A stretch of DNA of 64,000 bases from Rhizophagus irregularis. Taxonomy: Eukaryota; Glomeromycota; Glomeromycetes; Glomerales; Glomeraceae. The first letter of the stretch is position 1; each line of letters opens with the position of its first letter. The stretch is from assembly GCF_026210795.1 (NCBI RefSeq), contig NC_089443.1, positions 2,852,001 through 2,916,000 of the forward strand. Direction: 5' to 3'. Of the stretch, positions 13,385 to 24,300 are shown piece after piece. The position numbers were made by a program, and so were the translations under genes. The notes under the pieces were generated by a model. It was not told the origin of the DNA. It made no database searches and was given only the letters and a program-made list of their open reading frames with translations.

Positions 13385-14372
13385 AAGCGCAGTGAAAAAA
13401 TGAAAAAAGAGAACCAAAGGAACAAAAAGAAAGAAATAAACAAAAAGAAAGAAGGAAAAGAAATACACAAAAAGAAAGAAGGAAAAGAAATAAACAAAAA
13501 GAAAGAAGGAAAAGAAATAAACAAAAAGAAAGAAGAAAAGAAAAAGAAGTTAGAAATGAATTTAGAAAACGAAAAAGAAAACAAAAAAAAAGAAAAGAAC
13601 CCACCTAAACCGAAATGCCAAAGCGCCAAAGTAGCCGAAGAAAGAACCAGGACTTAAAAGGAAAGAAGACTTAGTTAGAACGAAAAGAACAAAGGAACAA
13701 AACAAAAAAAAACAAAAAAAAGAGCCCACCTAAACCGAAATGCCAAAGAGCCGAAGTAGCCGAAGAAAGAACCAGGACCCAAGAGGAAAGAAGACTTAGT
13801 TAAAACGAAAAGAACCAAGGAACAAAATAAAAAAAAATGAAAAAATGAGCCCACCTAAACCGAAATGCCAAAGAGCCGAAGTAGCCGAAGAAAGAACCAG
13901 GACCTAAGAGGAAAGAAGACTTAGTTAGAACGAAAAGAACCAAGGAACAAAACAAAAAAAAATGAAAAAAAGAGCCCACCTAAACCGAAATGCCAAAGAG
14001 CCGAAGTAGCTGAAGAAAGAACCAGGACCTAAGAGGAAAGAAGACTTAGTTAGAACGAAAAGAACCAAGGAACAAAACAAAAAAAAATGAAAAAAAGAAC
14101 CCACCTAAACCGAAATGCCAAAGAGCCGAAGTAGCCGAAGAAAGAATCAGGACCTAAGAGGAAAGAAGACTTAGTTAGAGCGAAAAGAACAAAACAAAAA
14201 AACGAAAAAAAGAGCCTACTTAAACCGAAATGCCAAAGCGCTGAAGTAGCCGAAGAAAGAGCTAAGATCTAAGAGGAAAGAAGACTTAGAACGAAAAGAA
14301 CAAAAGAACAAACAAAAAAAATGAAAAAAAAAGAACCCACCTAATCTAAAATGCCAAAGCACCGAAGTAAGT
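13385..14372. repeat. Purine-rich minisatellite, ~125-bp units
   Basis: A unit of roughly 115-125 bp containing CCCACCTAAACCGAAATGCC, then AAGAAAGAACCAGGAC and GAAAGAAGACTTAGTTAGAACG, starts near 13599, 13725, 13850, 13975, 14100, 14215 and 14335 (seven copies). It is preceded at 13400-13560 by an AAAGAAAGAAGGAAAAGAAAT-type short-period repeat. The plus strand is almost entirely purine outside the CCCACC block. The Lys-rich frame that runs through part of it is a by-product of the A/G composition, not a gene. Confidence 0.85.
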
Positions 14373-14389
14373 TAAAGAACGAAAAATTC

Positions 14390-15060
14390 TTTTACTTTTT
14401 GTCTTTTTTCCTCATCGGCCGTTCCTTTTCGTTTTAAAAAAAACATTTGATTTTGTGTTTCCTCCCCCTTATCGGCCGTTCCTTTCGTTTTAAAAAAAAA
14501 ATCATTATTTTTTTTTCCCGTTCATTTTGTTTTTTAAAAAAAAATTTTTTTTTGGCCGTTCCTTTCGTTTCTTTTTTAAAAAAAAATTATTTTGTTTTTT
14601 TTTTCCCCTCATCAGCCGTTCTTTCGTTTTAAAAAAAAAATCATTATTTTTTTTCCCGTTCATTTTGTTTTTAAAAAAAAATTTTTTTTTCCGGCCGTTC
14701 CTTTCGTTTCTTTTTAAAAAAAAATTATTTTGTTTTTTTTCCCTCATCAGCCGTTCCTTTCGTTTTAAAAAAAAATCATTATTTTTTTTCCCGTTCATTT
14801 TGTTTTTTAAAAAAAATTTTTTTTGGCCGTTCCTTTCGTTTCTTTTTTAAAAAAAAATTATTTTGTTTTTTTTTCCCCATCAGCCGTTCCTTTCGTTTAA
14901 AATTATTTTTTTTTTTGATTTTTTTTGTTTTTTTTGGTCCTTTCGTTTAAAAAAAAAACTTTTTTTTTATTTTTTCGGTCCCTTTCGTTTAAAAAAAAAA
15001 TCCTTTTTTTTTTGTTTCTTCCTTTATTAAAAAAATTTTTTTTTAACTCCCGTTTCTTTT
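14390..15060. repeat. Second minisatellite, T/A blocks with CGGCCGTTCCTTTCG
   Basis: Immediately after the purine-rich array the composition flips to T-rich. The recurring words are (C)GGCCGTTCCTTTCG, poly-A of 8-10, CATTATTTTTTTTCCCG and TTCATTTTGTTTTTTAA, with a higher-order period near 135 bp (CATCAGCCGTT at about 14610, 14745 and 14879). Units degrade towards 15060. Lys- or Phe-rich open frames on either strand are artefacts of homopolymers. Confidence 0.8.
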
Positions 15061-15109
15061 TTATTTTTTCTCTAACAAATAAAAAAAAGAAACAATGAAA
15101 ATGAAAAAA

Positions 15110-15495
15110 GACTCACCCGTGGGAACTGATCAAAACGGAAACTATATGCAGATTACCAAGGTACTACTGTATTTCGGGGATCATTCGAGGATTTTTTTGG
15201 CCCGCCCGATGAAATGCACCATTTTAAGACACTTATATGGTAGGCCGTATCGTGGAGGCAGGGTATGCACATAGCGAAAGTGCCGTGCTCTATGTAATAC
15301 TTGGGATCTTGTGGTATTGGAAGGTAGTGGTGATGTATCATTGGGTCATAGGCAGTTGGGTGCTAATGGCTGACGACCTAAGGGTGGACACTCTAACGGT
15401 AGCACCCCGCGGATGAGCCTCAACCCACTTATTGCATCTTTTGATTCTTAAGATTGAAAATCTTGCGACCTCCCAAGTGTTCTGAGGCCAATTTT
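15110..15495. other. GC-richer segment of unknown nature
   Basis: About 380 bp with near-balanced base composition, in sharp contrast to the flanking homopolymer repeats and AT-rich DNA. On the minus strand a frame of 62 codons (15341-15153) reads protein-like (for example YLPIPQDPKYYIEHGTF, with CIPC and two other Cys). The plus strand shows no tRNA, 5S or snRNA that I can recognise. It may be a fragment of a mobile-element gene, a captured gene piece, or a structured RNA. Confidence 0.35.
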
Positions 15496-17345
15496 TATTT
15501 TAAAAAAAATTGCTTGATTTCTATAAATGCAGTACTTACTTTAATTTATGCATCTTTTTTAGAATTATAAAGAAAAAAAGGACCATTTATATGTTGCATG
15601 TTCAACAAGAAAAAATTTAAAAATTCTTATTATTAAACAATTAGGAGAATGCAAATTTAATCAATTATATTTATAATGTTTATCTGAAATTTTTCAATAA
15701 AAATTTTTTATTATAATTTAATAATATATTTAAACATTAACTGTTAACGTAGTTAACAGGTGAATCCTAGTTTAATATTATAATTACTAATTTTTTAAGA
15801 TTAATATTTTTTATAATTTTAATTAATTTTTTATTATTATTATAGAAAATATGTTGTATTTTTTTTTTGCTTTAAAAAAGTTGGTATATAGAAAATAATT
15901 TTTAAATAAACAAAAATATTTTTCTGTAATAATTTATAATTTTAATAAATTACTGCTTTTTTATATAATTTTGATAAAAATCTGTATAAAGCTATATATA
16001 AAATTATTAGTTTCTTATTAGTAGCCAGATCATATATAAATATACTTTTTTTATTTTTTTTATTAGTTACAAAATACTGGTTGGATTCAAAAAATTTTAA
16101 AAAATAACATTTTTTTTAATTATTTAATTATATACTAATTGATCTTAAATTTTTTATACAAATTACTGGATAAAAAAAAATTATTAAAATAATAAATTTT
16201 TTTCTTAGATTACTGGATATTAAAGTTAAAAAATAATAATTTTTTTTTCAGATTATTAGATAGGAAAAAATTTATATTTTTTTAACTAATTATATTTTAG
16301 AAATCATTCAATTTTTTTTAAAAATAAATTATTTTTCCAAATAGTCATATTACTTTTTATTATTTATTATATTCATAAAAAATGAATTATTTTATTTATA
16401 TAGTCTAGTAGAATCCTAAAATATACATAAAAAAGTCAAATCTGAGTTTCGTACATTGAGCCAGCCAAAAAAAATGCGAAAATCTTTTCTTTTTTAGATA
16501 ATTTCCAGTGAAAAGATATTTCCTTTTTTGGTCGCTTGCAAAAGTTATCGTAATTACGGAAACTTTGAAAGAATACGTACGGCTATTAGTAAAAATTTTT
16601 TGGCTGTCTCTGACCTTTCTATATATATTTTGGGATCCTAGTCTAGTACAGTTAATATTGCAAATTTTATATTTTTTTAATGATTTTTTATATAAAAATT
16701 TGTAATAATTTTAATAATTTTTAATTTTAAAAATTATTAAATATTTTTTACATAAAATTTTTAATATTTTTTTTTTTTTTAGTTGCAGCATATTTAGATC
16801 TTTATTAAAATATATACATGTATTTATAATATATTATATAAATAAAAATAAACCAAATAAACTAATTTAATAAAATCCAAACCACTTATCATTCTAAAAA
16901 GGATCTCACAATCTACATGTATACTGTCAGGTAGAATTTAGGCTATGAAAGTACTTTCTATGTAAAGTGCATACTTATTTTTAGAGAGCATTCCTTCCTT
17001 TTAGTCTACATCTATAAAGAAATTCTAGCAAGATTCATTATAACATAATAAGAAAAAAAAAGGATTTTAAATAAAAAAAAATAGGGTAAAAAAAAGTGCT
17101 AATATATAGAATAATAGTGAATACACCCAATTTCTAATTTCCTTATTTGGCTTAATCTTTTTGTCAGTTGGCCAGTGATCTTAATAACACCTAAATTTTA
17201 TTAGCCAAAATAGTAAATTTGTTATTATTGTTGAAGCCTTTATTATTTGAAGTAGATTGCTTCTTTTTTTCCAAAAAACTTTTCCTTTTTAAGCTGTCTA
17301 TTATTATTTTGATTGTATATAATATTTAGAAATCTTCTGCTTACC
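15496..17345. other. AT-rich spacer
   Basis: Nothing recognisable beyond A/T-rich sequence. A short frame at 16508-16705 has no domain and begins at a non-ATG codon. Confidence 0.5.
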
Positions 17346-17857
17346 CACAGGTCGAAAAGTGAAAAATCAGACACCAATCGGATGTCGATTGGCAATATTT
17401 TTACAACACACAATTAATCAGGCAGTTTGCTAACTTTTGTCATGATCAGAAAAAGATGAAATATAGCTCATTGGAATTATTTCAACAAGATGAATCTAAT
17501 GGTAGTAAAATCGCATCTCTAGGATTAATAGCTAATAAAAAATTAAATAAAATATAAATGATACATTTTTATTTTTATATTTTACTTAATTTCTCATCAT
17601 ATATTAATTCTAGAAATGCGATTTTACTACCATTAGATCTGTCATATTAAGACAATTCCAATGAGCTATATTTCATCCTTTTCTGATCACTAGATCAAAA
17701 GTTAGCAAACTGCCTGATTATGCATTTCGTATTTCGGCAAAAATGAATAGGCACAATGCAAGGTTAACATCAGTCACCAATCAGCTACCTGATTGGTGCC
17801 CCGATTGGTGCCTGATTGGTGACCGATTGGTGCCTGATTTTTCACTTTCGACCTGTG
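17346..17857. mobile_element. Foldback element, ~510 bp
   Basis: The left end CACAGGTCGAAAAGTGAAAA matches the inverted right end (TTCACTTTCGACCTGTG) with one indel. The complementarity continues through the AATCAGGCAGTTTGCTAAC, GATCAGAAAA and TATAGCTCATTGGAATT blocks and through ATGCGATTTTACTACCATTAGAT, so the arms are about 230 bp around a short AT-rich centre (17530-17600). The right arm carries an expanded GATTGGTGCC tract. No coding capacity. I see no clear target duplication. Confidence 0.65.
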
Positions 17858-18004
17858 TTCGTTAAATTTTTTTTATTAGAATATTAATTAACATTCCATT
17901 TTTTTAATATTTTTTTGCGAAATATTTCATTTGATTTTTTACATTTTCAATCAGAATGTCAGTTAACATTTTGATTTTTTAATTTTTTTTACAAACTGTT
18001 ATTT

Positions 18005-18377
18005 TAAAGAAAATGTTTTCTAATGTTTTTTTTATACTTTTATATAGGAAATCGGTTCCAGTGTAGATACCATTTTCCAGGTAAAGTTTCAAAAGATTTT
18101 CAAAAATTTCTTTAAAAAAAAACGTTTTATATTAAAAAATGGTTTTTTTATTATATTTTTTATGTAGGAAATCAGTTCTGGCATGTCCAGATAAAGTTTT
18201 GAAAAAATTTTTCAAAACTTTCTTTAATAAAACATTTTAATAAAACATTTTTTTATTTTTGTATAGAAAATCAGCTCCAGCATGAACGCCAATATTCCAG
18301 TTAAATTTTGAAACTAAAGTTTCAAAACTTTTTTAAAAAACGTTTTTTTTTATTTTTTTTATAATAATTTTTTAATA
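18005..18377 (+). repeat. Intron-like cassette array, family A (left part)
   Basis: About three ~105-bp units, each made of a T-rich tract ending in (T)AG, a core of 25-40 nt such as GAAATCAGTTCTGGCATG...CCAG, then GATAAGTTTTGAA or GTAAAGTTTC and a GTTTTGAAA/TTTCAAAAC hairpin. The same family resumes at 20453 after the 18378-20452 insertion. Confidence 0.7.
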
Positions 18378-18657
18378 TACACTATTGTGCGAAATACGTA
18401 TCACGTGACTATAATTTGTTACTCATATCACACCCCTATAGTTTTCCATTTGTACTATTTATTCTAAGGACTTAGAATTTTTTCGGTAAGAAAAATCTTA
18501 TTTGTCACATATTATATGTCACACATCATAATTTTGGCCAAATTTTATAATTCCAATAATTCCAGCCAAAAATTACTATAATTTCCAATTTTGGAAATTA
18601 GAGTAATATTACACAATCCAAAAAAGGAAATTTTATTTCTTAGTAAAAATGAAATTA

Positions 18658-20134
18658 CAGATGGTGCCCAAAATTATCCGGCCACTTTTACAATTTGAAA
18701 AACTTATATATGGGAACACGCACAGCAAAACAAGGGGATAGGATCTGAAAATTTTTTTTTGAGATTTCATTACAACTGTAATTTTTGGATAAATTGGAGC
18801 ATAATTATCATATAAACTTAAGAAATTTTTTTTTGAGACTATCCCCTTGTTTTGCTGTGCTTATCCCCATATGTTAAATATGATGAAAATAAAAATTTAA
18901 GTTTAACATATTTATTATACCTTCCTTTATTGAATTTTACAAAAATTTAATAATTGATTCTATTTCCATTTGCGGAAATAACTGCATCAACCCTCCGAGG
19001 CATACTTTTGATCAGTTTTCTATAATATTCAGGAGGAATGTCGTTCCACGCATCTGTAACATACTCCATAAGCACACTAATGCTAGATGGTGGTGGTGAA
19101 CAATGTCGAATCATCATCTTCATTTCAGCCCAAATATTTTCTATAGGATTAATATCTGGTGATGAGCTGGCCAGTCAAGAAAGTCACAATCCCAGCATTT
19201 TCACGTGCAGCCGTTGCAACTCTTGAACGGTGTGGCGCAGCATTATCCTCCTGAAAGATTCCATTACCCTGTGGAAAATGTGTGTGCAAGATAGGTACAA
19301 CAAAATCATTAATAACTTGAGCATGCGTTTGGCCAGTAACTGAACCATTTAATGGAACAATTGGCCCAAGTCGCTCCAGGAAAAACACCCCCAAAACATT
19401 TTGCTAGGACTGTGTTTCACAGTAACTGAAATACAATCAGGATTTAACTCCTCCTCAGGTTCACGCCATACCATCCCTTGCCGACCCTGTTGAAATTGAG
19501 TAAAGGTGCTTTCATCTGAAAATAGGACTCTTTTCCATTTTCTTTTCATCCAATTTTCATGTTCATAAGCCCACTGCAAGCGAGCCTCGATAATGCGTTT
19601 TGTCATTGCAGGCTTGGACGACGAGGAACACAGGCTGTAAGTCCAACTTTCTTAAGGTTTCGGCGTATAGTATTACGAGAAATAGGTTGCTTTGTTTGGG
19701 CTGTCCAAGTGGTCGCAATTTTTTTTGAACAAAGTCGACGATTTTCATTGTTTTCTTTAATGAAGGACTTAAGTTTTTGTTGAGCTGGTGAGTTAAGAAG
19801 TGGTGGACGCCCAGTTTGTTTTTTTGGTGTTAAAGAGTGAGTTTCACGAAGGCATTTAAGTATGTCATTAACTGTTGTTTTCCCCACGCCCCTTTTAGTT
19901 GTTTAGCAATTGTGCGACTTGAATGTCCACAATTGTGACCGTAAATAATTGCGCCACGAGTTTTTGGGGTAAGTGGTTTCATTTTTCCAGAAAGTTCCAG
20001 AAGAAATGTGGTGCAGAGGATTGTTCATTGTGATTATAAATACAAAATTATTGTTTGTTTACATTATAATAACACGTGATGATCAGCATAATTTTGGCAA
20101 AATAAAGTGGCCGGATAATTTTGGGCACCATCTG
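18658..20134 (-). mobile_element. Tc1/mariner element, decayed
   Basis: Perfect ~33-bp terminal inverted repeats starting CAGATGGTGCCCAAAATTAT at both ends, flanked by TA on each side (18656-18657 and 20135-20136), the canonical Tc1 target duplication. Length 1477 bp, normal for the family. It encodes one transposase on the minus strand, now broken (see separate entry). Confidence 0.95.
18945..19995 (-). pseudogene. Tc1-like transposase (DD34E type), frameshifted
   Basis: Reading from about 19983 down, the N-terminal helix-turn-helix region (KPLTPKTRGAIIYGH, then TVNDILKCLRETHSL) is followed by the second HTH and a GRPP hook. Next come the catalytic segments: LFSDEST (first Asp), FQEDNAAPH (second Asp) and the PIENIW segment (Glu). 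The frame changes at least four times, near 19885, 19605, 19390 and 19165, so no full transposase can be made. The element is presumably dead unless mobilised in trans. The C-terminal segment ends with the usual PRRVDAVISANG near 18960. Confidence 0.9.
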
Positions 20135-20452
20135 TATATTATATAAATTTCCAAATTAGGAAATTTTTTATGCAGATCACTGGAAATGATTTATCCTAGC
20201 ATCGCCCTAAGATTTCTAAGTAAAATTCTACCTCACGTGACCGGTGATGTTTAAGGAGAAGTGAAAATTTTTTTTTCACCACTAAAAATTTTTTAAGTCC
20301 TCAGAATACTTATGAAAAAATGAAAACGGTGAAGTGTGACGCAGAGTAACATTTTATGCAGGTCACGTGGGGGTGAAAAATCTTGGGATGACGCTGGAAA
20401 AGATGCCAGAAATGACAATAATCACGTGACTCGTATTTATACACGTAGTGTA

Positions 20453-20965
20453 CAAATAGAAATAGTCTTTTTTTATATAGGAATTCAGCTCCAACATGCA
20501 TGACGCCAATATTTCAGTTAAGTTTCAAAAGTTTTGAAACTTTAATAAAACGTTTTTTAATAAAAAAAATGTTTTTTTTATTTTTATTTAGGAATTCAGT
20601 TCTGGCGTGAATACCAATATTCCATATAAGTTTCGAAATAAATGTTTCAAAACTTCTTTAAAAACATTTTTTTATATTAAAAAACGTTATTTTTTTTATT
20701 TTATTGTATAGGAAATCAACTCCAACGTGAACGCTGATATTCCAGATAAGTTTTGAACTATTTTCAAAACTTCTTTAAAAAAAATGTTTTTTAATTGTAG
20801 GGCTATCGATTCCAGCTTGAATACCGAAATCCAAGATAAGTTTCGAAAAATTTTAAAACTATAATAAAAAAATGTTAATTTTTAACATTTTTTTATTTTT
20901 TTGTAGGAATCAGTTCTGGTGTAGATACTGAAATCCCAAAGATAAGTTTTGAAGAATCTCTTCAA
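20453..20965 (+). repeat. Intron-like cassette array, family A (right part)
   Basis: About five further units: T-rich tract, TAG, core GAATTCAGTTCTGGCGTGAA...TATTCCA, then TATAAGTTTCGAA and an inverted TTCGAAA/TTTCAAAAC stem. Unit length is close to 100 bp, cores are 30-40 nt. Confidence 0.75.
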
Positions 20966-20989
20966 AACTATCTTTTTTTTTAAAAGAAC

Positions 20990-21335
20990 GATTTACTAAT
21001 CGTTTCTTTCTTTTTTTTTGTAGGTACAGAAAAAACCAAGATTTGTAAGTATATACGAATCTTGGTTTTATTTTATTTTTATTTTTTTTTAATATTAATG
21101 AATAGTTACTAATAACCGTTCTTTCATTTTTTTAGGTTTAAGTATGCTTCTGAAGATTGGAAAACTAAGATTCGTAAGTATATATAAATCTTGGTTTTAT
21201 TTTTTTTATTTTTAATATTATGAATGGTTATTAATAACCATTTCTCTCTTTTTTTTATAGGTCGTGTGGATTTCTGATAAATAATGAACCAAAATTCGTA
21301 AGTACAAATACGAATCTTGGTTTTTTTATTTTTAT
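20990..21335 (+). repeat. Intron-like cassette array, family B
   Basis: Three to four units with TTTTTTTGTAGGT, a short core (for example CAGAAAAAACCAAGATTC), GTAAGTATATACGAATCTTGG and a T-rich tract, spaced ~110 bp. Within each, CCAAGATTCG pairs with CGAATCTTGG, so each unit can fold across its GTAAGT. Confidence 0.7.
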
Positions 21336-21349
21336 TATATTTTTTTGAT

Positions 21350-22105
21350 TTTTTTTTCTTCTATTTTGTAGGTTTCAGCTTCACGTTGGATATATAAGTA
21401 AGTTTTGAAGTGAAGGAATCAAAACTCTTTAAAATAAATTGTTTTTTTTTTTAAAATTTTTTTTAATTTATTTTTCTATTTTATAGGTTTCGACTTTCAG
21501 TTCTTAAGCTTTGGATATATGGGTAAGTTTCGAAGTGAAACTTTAAAACTTATTTTAAAAAAAGATTTTTTTTTAATTTTATTTTAATTTTTTTTTCTAT
21601 TTTGTAGGTTTTGACTTTTGGTTGGGCTTTGGATATATGGGTAAATTTCAAAGTTAAAACTTTGAAACTATTTAAAAGTAATATTTTTTTAATTTTTCTT
21701 TTTTCTATTTTATAGATTTCAATTTATGGATTTTGGATATATGGGTAAGTTTTGAAATAAAAACTTTGAAGCTTTTTTTTAAAAAAAATATTTTTTTTTT
21801 AATTTATTTTAATTTTATTTTTCTATTTTGTAAGTTTGACTTTCAGTTCATAGGCTTTGGATATATGGGTAAGTTTTGAAGTAAACTTTGAAACTTTAAA
21901 AAAAACATTTTTTTAATTGTTTTTTTTTTCTATTTTGTAGATTTCAGCTTTCGGTTATTGGGCTTTAAATATATGGGTGAGTTTCAGAGTGATAACTTTG
22001 AAACTTTTTTTTAAAAAAATTACTTTTTTAATCTGTTTTTAAATTTTTTTTTCTTCTATTTTGTAGGTTTCGACTTTCAGTTCTTGAGTTTTGGATAGGT
22101 GAGTT
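21350..22105 (+). repeat. Intron-like cassette array, family C
   Basis: About seven units of ~105-120 bp. Each has TTTTCTATTTTGTAG, a core such as GTTTCGACTTTCAGTTCTT...GGATATATGG, then GTAAGTTTTGAA, a stem of AAACTTTGAAACTT type and a T/A tract. Core lengths read by eye between TAG and GTAAGT/GTGAGT are 26, 36, 33, 29, 34, 36 and 32 nt, so the reading frame is not kept from unit to unit. Confidence 0.75.
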
Positions 22106-22430
22106 TCAAAGCTTTGTTTCTCGAAATTATTTTTTTTCAAAGAAACTTCAACTAATCGTTTCTTCTTTTTTTTGTAGGTTTCCACTTTGAATTTTTGGTT
22201 AGGTAAGTTTTGAAATATTTTGAAACTAAAATTTTTTTTATTAAAGAATCGGTTTACTAACCGTTTCTTTATTTTTTTTGTAGGTTTTTCTTTTAGACTT
22301 CTATTGAATGGGTAGGTTTTGAATCTTTAAAACTTTGACCTTTTTTTATTGAAATAATAACGATTTACTAACTATTTCTTTATTTTTTTTTGTAGATTTC
22401 TCTTTCAGACTTTTGTCAGATAGAGTAAGT
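22106..22430 (+). repeat. Intron-like cassette array, family D
   Basis: Three units with CGTTTCTTTATTTTTTTTGTAG, a core resembling GTTTTTCTTTTAGACTTCT, and GTAGGTTTTGAA. Period about 100 bp. Ends where the TGGATGA-type simple repeat begins. Confidence 0.65.
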
Positions 22431-22435
22431 TGTAT

Positions 22436-22620
22436 ATAATTTTGGATGAGTGAATAATAGTGAACGATGGTGGATAATAGATGGTGGATGATGGGTAGTA
22501 GATGATGGATGTGAATGATAGTTGACAATGGTTGACAATAGATAATGAATGGTAAATGGTAAATGATAAATGGTGGATGGTGGATGGTGAATGGTAAATA
22601 GTAGGTGTAAATAGACAGAT
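22436..22620. repeat. Simple repeat, TGGATGA/GTGAATGG type
   Basis: Degenerate short-period repeat built from GGATGATGG, GTGGATAATAG and GGTAAATGG words over ~185 bp. Confidence 0.75.
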
Positions 22621-23785
22621 ACTGTAGATATTTGATATTTAATATGATAATTTTTAATGTGTAATTTTAATAAAGTGAAAAAATAAAATATAATTAATTG
22701 ATTGTTATTGCAAAATTAAAATAAACTAAATATATAAAAATCATTAACAATTAGACAAAATTAGACTCAATTTCACCAATATTCGGCAATTTGGATGAAT
22801 GACTAGCAAAAGGTTGACAAATAGTTTATTTCTGATTTTTTAATAAATTTTTGCTAATTTGTGATTGCCAAGTGGCAGGCAAACTGTACAAATTGTCCAT
22901 AATAATTTTGACAATTTTTTTTGGCAATGATCAGCCAAAATTAGACCAATTTATGTCCAATATTTGTCAATTTGAAATTTGGATGAAATGGACTATTCTT
23001 ACCAGTGCCAATTGCATTAATAGAACAAAGAATTTACAACATTTTTTTTATTAAAGTGAAAAACATCTTGTTGTTAAAGAGGCTGAGGAATGTTTTTACA
23101 TCCTCAAAAGTAATATTCGTAACAGTGAAAGCCATTTTTTATATATTTTTCTTCAAAATATTATTGCTGAAATTTTGTAAAAAAATGGTTTATATGATCA
23201 GCAAAAAGAGTTCTTTATATTTTTATTTTCTAATATTTTTTTAATTTAATGAATTTTTTAATTATTAATATAAACTTTTTTAAATTTTAATTTTTTTTTA
23301 CAAAAAAAAAATTTTAAAATTTTAAGATTTTCAGGAATGATCATTCACATATCAAAAAATGATCTATTCTACACATATCGGGTACCTATATATCAGTGAC
23401 TAATTGGGTACATATTGGGCATTTTTACATATTAACAACATATTGGATACTCAATTTGTCATTTAATGCGCAAATCTTAAATTTAGTTAAAAAATACAAA
23501 TTACCAGATGTCTGATATCCAAGGTATTAGTCACTGATCTGTTATCTAATAAATATTGAGCACCGATATCTGTATGATTTTTTTATCACACTTTAAAGTA
23601 ATTTTTCTCGAGTTCATAGATGGACTTATTCAACTTCACAAAATCACCTGAAATGCCGAAACTGCCAAAACTGTTTCAGCATAGTATATCATATAATATA
23701 CATATAGTTTTGGCACTGCTATAACCGGTTAGGATTAGTAAATCATTTATTGGTCATTGTCGTATTGATACACAGTAAAAAAATA
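22621..23785. other. AT-rich non-repeat stretch inside the array
   Basis: About 1.2 kb without cassette units. Short words with CAAAATTAGAC and TTGGCAATGATCAGCC suggest small decayed elements, and TCAGTGACTAAT (about 23393) recurs inverted as ATTAGTCACTGA (about 23526), but I see no bounded element or gene. Confidence 0.4.
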
Positions 23786-23789
23786 TATA

Positions 23790-24300
23790 CAGTATATATT
23801 TTTTTATTTTTTTTTTGTAGGTCGAACTCCTATTTTTTGTAGAACGCCAGACCCTTAATTGGAGACCAGGACGAACTGTTGAACTACATAATAAAGGTAA
23901 TAGGGAGAAGGGGACCAGGGGTTATGTGTTTTGTAATTAAAAAACATTTTTTTCTTTTTTTTTGTAGAACTAAGATACCGGACTCTTGAAAATGAATTCA
24001 GACTTAGATGTGTGTAAGGAAAAAGAAAGAAGAACTTTTTTTTAATATTAAGAAACATACTAACGTTTATTTCTTTATTTTTTTGTAGGGCTAGAACACC
24101 GGACTCTTGAAAACAAATCCAGACTTGAAAATATAAGGAATAAAGGAGGGAATTAATTTTTAAATATTAAAAAAATGTACTAACATTTCTTTCTTTATTT
24201 TTTTGTAAGATTAAGACGCCAGATTCTTGAAAACGAATCTGGACTTGAATAATATAAGGAATGGGAAATTGGTTTTTTAATATTATTCAGACTACTATTT
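23790..24300 (+). repeat. Intron-like cassette array, family E
   Basis: Four units: TTTTTTTTGTAG, core with CACCGGACTCTTGAAAACGA and CCAGACTTGAA, then ATATAAGGAA and a purine-rich piece before ATTAAAAAACATACTAACGTTTC. Period 100-120 bp. Confidence 0.7.

Larger units (their letters stand above)
18378..20452. mobile_element. Foldback element with a Tc1 element inside
   Basis: The left arm begins TACACTATTGTG and continues with TACGTATCACGTGACTAT, TGTTACTC, TCACAC, GTTTTCCATTT and CTAAGGACTTAGAA. The right arm, read inverted from 20452, has the same words in the same order (TACACTACGTG, TCACGTGATTAT, TGTTACTC, TCACAC, GTTTTCATTTT, CTGAGGACTTA). The arms are about 250 bp and diverged. The Tc1 element at 18658-20134 sits between them. 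The whole structure interrupts family A of the cassette array. Confidence 0.6.

Noticed and set aside
13400-13657. Lys-rich open frame on the plus strand and Phe-rich frames opposite
   Set aside because: Produced by the purine-rich minisatellite composition; the amino-acid repeat follows the DNA period and has no other support.
14447-14850. Overlapping Phe/Lys-rich open frames on both strands
   Set aside because: Homopolymer T/A blocks of the second minisatellite give open frames in several phases at once.
23005-23244. 79-codon hydrophobic frame
   Set aside because: AT-rich composition alone yields Phe/Ile/Lys-rich frames; no start context or homology.
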